A stretch of DNA of 8,765 nt from an uncultured Eubacteriales bacterium (lineage in GTDB: Bacteria > Bacillota > Clostridia > Lachnospirales > CAG-274), in NCBI GenBank assembly GCA_902495025.1, contig CABUWB010000062.1, positions 1 to 8,765 on the forward strand, written 5' to 3'. The notes under the pieces are model-generated. The model was not told the origin of the DNA. It did not search any database and was given only the letters and a program-made list of their open reading frames with translations. Positions within the stretch are counted from its first letter, which is position 1. Every line of letters starts with the position of its first letter. The position numbers and the translations under genes are program-made. Shown piece after piece: positions 1-4,706 of the stretch.

Positions 1-298
1 CAGAGCGTATATTCTGGCTTACAATCCACTGTACAAGTGCATCTGCCATCTGTCCCATTTCATAATAAACAAGACCGAGCACATTTCTTGCATTTATGTT
101 GTTTTTATCAAAGAGAATACTTTTTTTAAGGCTCTCGACAGCGCCCGACAAGTCCCTTGATTTAGCCTGTTCAAGCCCGATATTGTAAAGCCTTGCCGAA
201 ATATTGTATGCCCTTGCACGCATAGCCGCATTATCACCGCAGGAGGGACATATATTGCCGCTGCCAAATTTAAAACCGCAATTAGGACACTTCATCAT
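1..298 (-). CDS. Zinc-ribbon plus tetratricopeptide-repeat protein, N-terminal part (runs off the left edge)
   Basis: The reverse strand reads 99 codons from ATG at 298 with no stop before the window edge, so the C-terminus is missing. Residues 4-21 form a CPxCG...CPxCG zinc ribbon (C4, C7, C17, C20). From about residue 30 a helical segment looks like TPR repeats (ARLYNIGLEQA..., then SLKKSILFDKNNINARNVLGLVYYEMGQ). In the TPR family this fold is a protein-binding scaffold; the partner is unknown. No signal peptide is seen, so it is probably cytoplasmic. Two ATGs in tandem (298 and 295) could start it. GGGGAG at 304-309 lies 5 nt before the first and 8 nt before the second. The first overlaps the TGA of the upstream small gene as ATGA, which suggests translational coupling. 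I recall similar zinc-ribbon/TPR proteins in Lachnospiraceae but could not check. Confidence 0.8.
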   Translation of the reverse strand, partial: MMKCPNCGFKFGSGNICPSCGDNAAMRARAYNISARLYNIGLEQAKSRDLSGAVESLKKSILFDKNNINARNVLGLVYYEMGQMADALVQWIVSQNIRS

Positions 299-450
299 AT
301 ATGCTCCCCACCTGCTTTTTTACGCTCAACCATTTTGAACATATCCATTATATCCTGTATTTCATTTTCAGTAATAACCTTTTCAATTTCCTCTATCTCG
401 TGCATAGGCTTATATTTGGAAATTTCCTTTTTAAAATCAAACACTGCCAT
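295..450 (-). CDS. Small acidic protein of 51 residues, unknown function
   Basis: A short reverse-strand frame lies between trmD and the TPR gene, 10 bp after the trmD stop. The product (MAVFDFKKEISKYKP...) is charged and probably helical, with a Glu/Ile-rich middle (HEIEEIEKVITENEI), a Met-rich amphipathic stretch (IMDMFKMVE) and a basic end. No cysteines, signal peptide or membrane segment are seen. The start is uncertain. GGAGG at 452-456 is only 1 nt from ATG 450 but 7 nt from the in-frame GTG at 444, so the GTG (49 residues) may be the real start. Its TGA at 295-297 overlaps the next gene's ATG at 298. Good Shine-Dalgarno placement, tight packing and coupling make it a likely real gene. 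The function is not recognised; by context it may partner the TPR protein. Confidence 0.72.
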   Translation of the reverse strand: MAVFDFKKEISKYKPMHEIEEIEKVITENEIQDIMDMFKMVERKKAGGEHI

Positions 451-460
451 TCCTCCAAAA

Positions 461-1198
461 TTAATAATAGCTGTTTTTCAGGCTTTCAACAAAAGCCTTT
501 TCCTTATCGGTAAGCTCCGCCCCCTCCAAAAGCTCGGGGCGCTTTTTAAGTGTACGCTCAATGGACTTTTCCCTGCGCCATTTATCAACAAGCCCATGGT
601 TGCCGCTTAAAAGCACATCGGGCACTTTTCTGCCAAGAAACTCGGGCGGTCTTGTATACTGCGGATATTCAAGCAGGCTGCCTGCAAAGCTCTCGTCAAT
701 ATGGCTTTCTTCCTTATTAAGTACACCAGGGATAAGCCTTGAAACCGAGTCGATAACCGCCATGGCGGCAAGCTCGCCGCCTGTGAGTACATAGTCGCCG
801 ATGGATATTTCATCAGTTACAATCTCCTCAATAACCCTCTCATCAATACCCTCGTAATGACCGCAAAGGATAATAAGCTCCTCTTCGCCAGCAAGCTCCT
901 CCGCAACAGACTGCTTAAATGGTCTGCCCTGCGGCGTCATATAGGCAACACGACAGCCCTCCTTCACCCTGTCACGTATGCTTAAATAGGCATTGTAAAC
1001 AGGGGGCGCCTGCATAACCATACCTGCACCGCCCCCATAGGGATAATCGTCAACACTGTTGTGCTTATTGTTTGCAAAATCTCTTATATTTATGGCTTCA
1101 ATTTCAATGGTTTTATCCTTTAACGCTCTGCCGATAACGCTGTGGCTAAGCCCCTCTGTTACCATTTCGGGAAAGAGGGTCAGTACATAAAACTTCAT
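461..1198 (-). CDS. trmD: tRNA (guanine-N1)-methyltransferase TrmD
   Basis: TrmD transfers a methyl group from S-adenosylmethionine to N1 of G37 in tRNAs with a G at position 36, which prevents +1 frameshifting. It acts as a cytoplasmic SPOUT-family dimer. The 245-residue length is normal. Visible motifs are the N-terminal FYVLTLFPEM, DDYPYGGGAGM (50-60), the SAM-binding knot segments CGHYEGIDERV (112-122) and IGDYVLTGGELAAM (133-146), IDSVSRLIPGVL (149-160) with R154, and the C-terminal tRNA-binding part YPQYTRP...VLLSGNH...KWR. Counting against the E. coli protein as I remember it needs no gap up to residue 171. That puts Glu at 169, where the catalytic Asp169 is expected. The start codon overlaps the rimM stop as ATGA, so translation is probably coupled. 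The usual downstream neighbour rplS is absent. Confidence 0.97.
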   Translation of the reverse strand: MKFYVLTLFPEMVTEGLSHSVIGRALKDKTIEIEAINIRDFANNKHNSVDDYPYGGGAGMVMQAPPVYNAYLSIRDRVKEGCRVAYMTPQGRPFKQSVAEELAGEEELIILCGHYEGIDERVIEEIVTDEISIGDYVLTGGELAAMAVIDSVSRLIPGVLNKEESHIDESFAGSLLEYPQYTRPPEFLGRKVPDVLLSGNHGLVDKWRREKSIERTLKKRPELLEGAELTDKEKAFVESLKNSYY

Positions 1199-1710
1199 TG
1201 TTCAAGACCCTCCAGCAGCTTAACCGTCATTTTCTTTTCGGCTACGTTTACATCAAGCACGCACTGCTTTATGGCAGGCAGAAGAATATCCTTTTTATCG
1301 GGGTCGGTTGGCTGAATAACGTATACATCGTTTGCGCCCGTAAAAAGCACGTCGGAAAGTGCGCCTAAAAGCTCGCCGTCCTCATTGTATACGCTCATAC
1401 CGCATAAATCCCTTACGTAATATTCATTTTCACCGCAGGGGAGTGCCTGCTCCACAGGTATCTGCAGCTCACAGCCCTTGTAAGGTTCTGCCGCATTAAT
1501 ATCGTCAATGCCCTTAAATTTAAGCAGCACAAACTTCTTGTGGTACCTTACGGACTGTATTTCCTTTTCCTCCAGCACGCCACGCCTTAAAACAAGCACG
1601 CTTTTTAAAAGCTCAAAGCGTGTTATATCGTCAGTATGTGGAATAACACGCACCTCGCCCTTAATGCCCTGTGTATTTACAATTTCACCAATTACAAAAT
1701 TTTCTGCCAT
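1195..1710 (-). CDS. rimM: 16S rRNA processing / 30S maturation factor RimM
   Basis: RimM binds ribosomal protein S19 and helps mature the 3' (head) domain of 16S rRNA in the 30S subunit. The 171-residue product has the family's two beta-barrel parts. The RimM N-terminal domain (about 1-88) opens with VIGEIVNTQGIKGEVRV. The PRC-barrel (about 94-168) contains YYVRDLCGMSVYNEDGELLG and GANDVYVI. The start ATG at 1710 follows AAGGAAAGAG. That ribosome binding site overlaps the stop of the upstream stalk gene, leaving an 11-nt gap, so the two genes are very likely co-transcribed. The stop overlaps the trmD start by 4 nt. In most Firmicutes rimM follows rpsP and a KH-domain gene; here the gene upstream is a secreted stalk-domain protein, which is unusual. 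Confidence 0.96.
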   Translation of the reverse strand: MAENFVIGEIVNTQGIKGEVRVIPHTDDITRFELLKSVLVLRRGVLEEKEIQSVRYHKKFVLLKFKGIDDINAAEPYKGCELQIPVEQALPCGENEYYVRDLCGMSVYNEDGELLGALSDVLFTGANDVYVIQPTDPDKKDILLPAIKQCVLDVNVAEKKMTVKLLEGLEQ

Positions 1711-1721
1711 AATCTCTTTCC

Positions 1722-2723
1722 TTATTCTAAAATTTCTACTCCTTCGGCTGGCTCAAACTCAGCATCATTAGAACCCGAAATTGGATATACGCTGCCAAGC
1801 TCTGTTTCAGGGTCATAATTGCCTGATGTGTAGATGCTATCAAGCTCTGACTTAACATCTGCCACACTTGCAGCCATCTTAGCCATCATTGAAAATCCGA
1901 TAAGGAAACCTGTCTGCGATTTAACCTCGTCTGTTTCGTCCTCTAACAAGCCTTCAAGCTGATTCATTGAGAAATATGCACTCTTTACACTGTCAAGCGT
2001 ATCATAAACAGAAGCCTTTACACCCTTAAGGCTGTCAGGACACTCAACCGACTCAATATCCTTAACAATTAAAACCGCAAGCTCTTCCAGCTTTTTGGCA
2101 TCTTCCTGTGCACTGTTTGCAATATCAGTATACTTTTCACCCGATAATATTGTGTACAGATTTTCAAGCCAAGCCTTTTCCTCTGCTGTAAACTCACCAA
2201 CAGGCTTTGATGTATCTGGGGCGTATTCTTCACTACCCTTATTTGTCATATTCTCAATTTTTTTAAGGGCAGCACCAAGCTCCTCATAATCATTTTTATC
2301 TGTAATGGTAGTTGTCTTTGTTTCAGCATCCCATGCAAGCTCGTAGTTCATAGCCTCAAGTATTTCACGCAGAGGCAGCATTGTTCTGCCATTGATTATT
2401 TTAACCTCGTTTTCAAGCCTGCGTGCTATTAAATCAAAATTAACATTAAGCACGATAATTTTACTTGTGCCTGTTGTAAGCGTAGTATTATAATAATCAT
2501 TCTCTAAGCTTACAATTTTGGTATCTGCATCCCAATCCACCTTAAAGCCGAGCTTTTCAAATACGTCCCTTATAGGCACATAGGTTCTGCCGTCAATAAT
2601 AACAGGCTCCTGTGAGCTGAAAGCAACAGGTGCATTTTCATACATTATACCCTCCGCAAAAGCGTTTACAGGCATACCTGCAAGCATTAAGCCTGCCATA
2701 CATACTGCAATAAATTTCTTCAT
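1722..2723 (-). CDS. Secreted stalk-domain protein (copper amine oxidase N-terminal-like), 333 residues
   Basis: The N-terminus MKKFIAVCMAGLMLAGMPVNAFAEG is a typical signal peptide, with likely cleavage after AFA (residue 23), so the protein is exported. Residues about 37-140 hold two half-repeats of the copper-amine-oxidase N-like (stalk) domain: IIDGRTYVPIRDVFEKLGF...VDWDADTK, then IINGRTMLPLREILEAMNY...AWDAETK. Residues about 180-300 are an acidic, mostly helical region with no family I recognise. It has no C-terminal anchor or sortase motif, and the lone Cys8 does not fit a lipobox. In Clostridia such domains are common in secreted or wall-associated proteins and do not imply amine oxidase activity or copper binding. 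The start at 2723 is fixed by GGGAGGA just upstream. It is only 11 nt upstream of rimM with no terminator between, so transcription probably continues into rimM-trmD. The role is unknown. Confidence 0.9.
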   Translation of the reverse strand: MKKFIAVCMAGLMLAGMPVNAFAEGIMYENAPVAFSSQEPVIIDGRTYVPIRDVFEKLGFKVDWDADTKIVSLENDYYNTTLTTGTSKIIVLNVNFDLIARRLENEVKIINGRTMLPLREILEAMNYELAWDAETKTTTITDKNDYEELGAALKKIENMTNKGSEEYAPDTSKPVGEFTAEEKAWLENLYTILSGEKYTDIANSAQEDAKKLEELAVLIVKDIESVECPDSLKGVKASVYDTLDSVKSAYFSMNQLEGLLEDETDEVKSQTGFLIGFSMMAKMAASVADVKSELDSIYTSGNYDPETELGSVYPISGSNDAEFEPAEGVEILE

Positions 2724-2764
2724 AATTAAAATCCTCCCTTAATTAAATATTTATTTACATTTTT

Positions 2765-2794
2765 ATTCTACCACACATCAGTACTTTTCCGCAA
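2765..2794 (-). promoter_or_regulatory. Possible sigma-A promoter upstream of the stalk gene and rimM-trmD
   Basis: On the reverse strand TTGCGG (2789-2794), an 18-nt spacer and TAGAAT (2765-2770) resemble a sigma-A promoter. A TG extended -10 (TGTGTGGTAGAAT) compensates for the weak -35. It starts inside the 3' end of the oxidoreductase gene, so the stalk, rimM and trmD genes could be transcribed independently of it. The same TGTGTGGTAnAAT string occurs in the stronger promoter at 3720-3748. Confidence 0.42.
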
Positions 2795-3683
2795 CCATTT
2801 CATAAGTAGGAACGGGTACATTATATTCCCTGCCCCACTCCACAATTCTGTGAATAAGTCCGTCCGCCTCTGATTTTCTGCCTGCGGCAATATCCCTCTG
2901 CATTGAGGTATCGGCGTCGGGTTTAAGCCCTGCTATAATATCAAGGTTAAACTGCACCATATCCTCCTCATATTCAATGCCCATGGCTCTGCCAAGCACA
3001 AGCAGCTCATTCATAAGTGAGGTTAATATATCCCTTGCCTGTCCCGCTTTCAGAAAGTCCCCTGCTGTGGCATTGCAGTAAAGCCCTGCCGCAGCAACAG
3101 GTGAAATATATGTAAACTTGCGGAAGGTGTCCTTTTTGACATTACAGGAGAGCATCGGCTCTATACCTGCCCTTTTCATATTCTCGGCAACAGCCTTTAA
3201 AACACCCTCACTGCGCCTGTCCTGTCCGTCCCTGAGTCCATAAACCACCTTGAATATATCCGACGGCTTTGCAATAACTCCGCTTTCCTTTATAAAGCTG
3301 TAAATGTAAATACAGCCGTCAGTTACTGTAATATCGGGCAGTGCCTTTTGCATATAGCTGCCCGTACCAAACACGTTAAGCACAGGTATAACAACTGTAT
3401 CCCTGTGTGCTGCCTTTTTTACAAAGTCTATAGCCTCGTCTATGGAGTAATATTTTACGCATACAAAAATAACGTCCGCCTTATCGGCATACTCCTGCGC
3501 TGTACACGCCTTTGCTTTCACATTAAATGTGCCTTTATCAGAGCTTTCTATGGTAAGTCCCTTTTCACGTATTGCCTCTAAATGGCTGCCCCTTGCTATA
3601 AGCGTTACATCACAATCCGCCTTTGCAAGATATCCGCCTATGCAGCCGCCCGTACCGCCTGTACCCATTATTACATATTTCAT
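2778..3683 (-). CDS. Ketopantoate reductase (ApbA/PanE) family oxidoreductase, substrate uncertain
   Basis: This 301-residue protein has the PanE-family layout. An N-terminal Rossmann fold begins MKYVIMGTGGTGGCIGGYLA (GxGxxG at 7-12), with VTLIARGSH near 27-34, where Arg31 is placed to contact the NADPH phosphate. A helical C-terminal domain (about 180-298) contains DTSMQRDIAAGRKSEADGL. Family residues seen are Lys77, Asn103, Lys189 (position of catalytic Lys176 in E. coli PanE), Ser260 and Glu272 (position of Glu256). The substrate-contacting Asn expected four residues after the catalytic Lys is Ile193, and the usual NG motif is LNVFG. It could make pantoate for coenzyme A or reduce another 2-keto acid, so I give no symbol. 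The frame is open further upstream, but AGGGAG 7-8 nt before ATG 3683 and the family start support 3683. It has its own promoter. Confidence 0.88.
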   Translation of the reverse strand: MKYVIMGTGGTGGCIGGYLAKADCDVTLIARGSHLEAIREKGLTIESSDKGTFNVKAKACTAQEYADKADVIFVCVKYYSIDEAIDFVKKAAHRDTVVIPVLNVFGTGSYMQKALPDITVTDGCIYIYSFIKESGVIAKPSDIFKVVYGLRDGQDRRSEGVLKAVAENMKRAGIEPMLSCNVKKDTFRKFTYISPVAAAGLYCNATAGDFLKAGQARDILTSLMNELLVLGRAMGIEYEEDMVQFNLDIIAGLKPDADTSMQRDIAAGRKSEADGLIHRIVEWGREYNVPVPTYEMVAEKY

Positions 3684-3692
3684 ATTACCGCT

Positions 3693-3761
3693 CCCTGTAT
3701 TGTAATATTTCTTAAAATTATTGTACCACACAGCAAAATAAATATCAATACAGGCGTATTG
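3693..3761. promoter_or_regulatory. Candidate operator: inverted 9-bp copies around the leftward promoter
   Basis: CAATACAGG occurs at 3746-3754 and, on the other strand, at 3694-3702. The first copy overlaps the -35 box of the leftward promoter and is itself part of a perfect CAATAC-AGGC-GTATTG palindrome (3746-3761). The second lies in the 5' untranslated region next to the ribosome binding site of the oxidoreductase gene. The placement suits a repressor site, but no regulator is visible nearby. Confidence 0.3.
3720..3748 (-). promoter_or_regulatory. Sigma-A promoter for the leftward oxidoreductase operon
   Basis: On the reverse strand TTGATA (3743-3748), a 17-nt spacer and TACAAT (3720-3725), with a TG one base before the -10 (extended -10), make a near-consensus sigma-A promoter. 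Transcription would begin near 3713, about 30 nt upstream of the ATG at 3683. Confidence 0.75.
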
Positions 3762-3783
3762 TGCATTATTTTTAAAATTTATG

Positions 3784-3811
3784 TTGAATTTTCCAAAAAA
3801 AGGTGTATAAT
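3784..3811 (+). promoter_or_regulatory. Sigma-A promoter for the small stalk-domain gene
   Basis: TTGAAT (3784-3789), a 16-nt spacer and a perfect TATAAT (3806-3811) precede the gene. Transcription would start near 3818. GGGAGGA at 3834-3840 lies about 6 nt before the ATG at 3847. It is divergent from the promoter at 3720-3748, with the two -35 boxes about 35 bp apart. Confidence 0.78.
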
Positions 3812-3846
3812 GTTTTTTGAATTTTATTTTTTGGGAGGAATTGACC

Positions 3847-4356
3847 ATGAAAAGGAAAATTATGTTAACCTTAGCTGCAATGTTCACCGTATCCGCACTT
3901 GCAGCACCAACCTCAGCAGCAGACTACACAAAGGTAAACCTGCTTGTAGAGGGTAAGGCAGTTGAAACAGACCAGAGCGCTGTTATAGTTGACAGCAGAA
4001 CAGTAGTACCTGTAAGAGTAATTGCTGAGAACTTAGGCAGCACTGTTGACTGGGACGCAAACACAAAGACTGTTACCTTTACATACGGCAGCAAGACAGT
4101 TGCTATGGAAATTGGCGGCGTAAACCTCAAGGTTACAGAGGACGGCGTTACCGAAACCGTACCTGTTGACGTACCTGCAACAATCATTAACAGCAGAACA
4201 ATGGTACCTGTAAGATTTCTTTCCGAAACCTTCGGCTACAATGTTGACTGGGACGCTGAAACAAAGACAGTAAACGTAACTGCAGGCACAGCTGAAGATG
4301 CAGTTACAACACCTGCCGCTGCTGATGTTGTTACAACACCTGCTGCTGTAGAGTAA
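3847..4356 (+). CDS. Small secreted stalk-domain protein (copper amine oxidase N-terminal-like), 169 residues
   Basis: An N-terminal signal peptide (MKRKIMLTLAAMFTVSALAA, likely cleaved near TSA/AD at residue 24-25) precedes a full stalk domain made of two half-repeats: IVDSRTVVPVRVIAENLG...VDWDANTK (47-74), then IINSRTMVPVRFLSETFG...VDWDAETK (113-140). The tail (about 148-169) is Thr/Pro/Ala-rich and contains a nine-residue duplication. The protein is probably extracellular or wall-associated; no anchor is visible, and the function is unknown. The frame stays open 10 codons upstream, but GGGAGGA and the signal peptide fix the start at 3847. It has its own promoter and terminator, so it is monocistronic. 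It shares the domain with the larger protein at 1722-2723, and the two flank the oxidoreductase gene. Confidence 0.9.
   Translation: MKRKIMLTLAAMFTVSALAAPTSAADYTKVNLLVEGKAVETDQSAVIVDSRTVVPVRVIAENLGSTVDWDANTKTVTFTYGSKTVAMEIGGVNLKVTEDGVTETVPVDVPATIINSRTMVPVRFLSETFGYNVDWDAETKTVNVTAGTAEDAVTTPAAADVVTTPAAVE
4297..4350 (+). repeat. 27-bp tandem duplication in the stalk-protein tail
   Basis: Two adjacent 27-bp units (4297-4323 and 4324-4350) encode DAVTTPAAA and DVVTTPAAV. They share a perfect 14-bp core (GTTACAACACCTGC at 4303 and 4330). The differences are at a few bases only, which points to an in-frame duplication that lengthens the low-complexity tail. Confidence 0.85.
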
Positions 4357-4368
4357 TATTTTATAACA

Positions 4369-4402
4369 GGGAGCTGCCGCTGACAGGCAGTTCCTTTTTT
4401 AT
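4369..4402 (+). terminator. Intrinsic terminator after the small stalk-domain gene
   Basis: A 9-bp stem (GGAGCTGCC at 4370-4378 with GGCAGTTCC at 4386-4394, one G-U pair) and a 7-nt loop are followed at once by TTTTTTATTT. It starts 13 nt after the stop codon and separates this gene from the rimP operon. Confidence 0.92.
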
Positions 4403-4440
4403 TTAAAAAAACGACATATAATGAAGAAATTTTTACCTTA

Positions 4441-4504
4441 TTAAAAAATAAATTTACTAAAAAGAATAAAAATACTTGCAATGGGAAATATTTGATGTTA
4501 TAAT
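4441..4504 (+). promoter_or_regulatory. Strong sigma-A promoter of the rimP-nusA-infB operon, with AT-rich upstream element
   Basis: TTGCAA (4476-4481), a 17-nt spacer and TATAAT (4499-4504) preceded by TGT form an extended -10 promoter. Immediately upstream, 4441-4475 is almost pure A/T with A and T runs, as in UP elements that bind the RNA polymerase alpha C-terminal domain. Transcription would begin near 4511, giving a leader of about 195 nt. Confidence 0.85.
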
Positions 4505-4529
4505 CAACATAGTGACTGTTGGAGAAATT

Positions 4530-4559
4530 AAGAGTGGGTTATGCCCACTCTTGTTTTAT
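4530..4559 (+). terminator. Leader hairpin 1: attenuator-like terminator
   Basis: AAGAGTGGG (4530-4538) pairs perfectly with CCCACTCTT (4544-4552) around a 5-nt loop, then GTTTTAT follows. The U-tract is short and interrupted by G and A, a pattern expected of an inefficient or NusA-dependent terminator rather than a full stop. It lies about 20 nt after the predicted transcription start. Confidence 0.65.
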
Positions 4560-4646
4560 CTTAAACTATTTTTAGTTTAAGTACTGACCCCTGCCGCACT
4601 TTATGTACGTGCAGGCACTGCTGAACTTTTTTGCGAGGACGGAAAA

Positions 4647-4675
4647 GGGGTTGCTTTTTGCAAACCCTGTTTTTA
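4647..4675 (+). terminator. Leader hairpin 4: second terminator-like stem just before rimP
   Basis: GGGGTTGC (4647-4654) can pair with GCAA-A-CCCT (4660-4668) around TTTTT, with one bulged A and one G-U pair. It is followed by GTTTTT (4669-4674). This resembles a weak intrinsic terminator placed 32 nt before the rimP start, and could be the decision point of an attenuator. Confidence 0.45.
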
Positions 4676-4706
4676 TGTTCAAAACCATTTAAAGGAGGTT
4701 GACAAA

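Larger units (their letters stand above)
4511..4706 (+). promoter_or_regulatory. Structured 5' leader of the rimP operon, candidate attenuator
   Basis: This untranslated stretch between promoter and rimP holds four hairpins. The first is a perfect 9-bp stem with an imperfect U-tract (4530-4559). The second is an AT-rich 9-bp stem (4560-4581). The third pairs TGCCGCAC (4592-4599) with GTGC-A-GGCA (4609-4617), with one bulged A. The fourth is a G/C-rich stem followed by TTTTT (4647-4674). The rimP ribosome binding site AAAGGAGG follows at 4692-4699. I do not recognise the whole as a named riboswitch. In Bacillus subtilis the equivalent operon is, as I recall, autoregulated by NusA-stimulated termination in its leader; whether that holds here is inference. 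Confidence 0.6.

Noticed and set aside
3684..3887. N-terminal extension of the oxidoreductase frame up to 3887
   Set aside because: The extra 68 residues lack family similarity, cross both divergent promoters, and have no ribosome binding site; the Rossmann motif begins directly after the ATG at 3683.
4418..4423. A TATAAT string just after the stalk-gene terminator as another promoter
   Set aside because: No TTGACA-like box lies 16-18 nt upstream, and the better promoter at 4476-4504 explains the operon.
4541..4564. A 7-codon frame (MPTLVLS) starting inside leader hairpin 1
   Set aside because: The GGAG at 4521-4524 is about 16 nt away, and the frame lies across the hairpin.
4603..4692. A 29-codon frame in the rimP leader (MYVQALLN...) whose TAA touches the rimP ribosome binding site
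   Set aside because: It has no Shine-Dalgarno before its ATG, overlaps the leader stems, and a frame this short is expected by chance. A leader peptide cannot be excluded, but nothing supports it.
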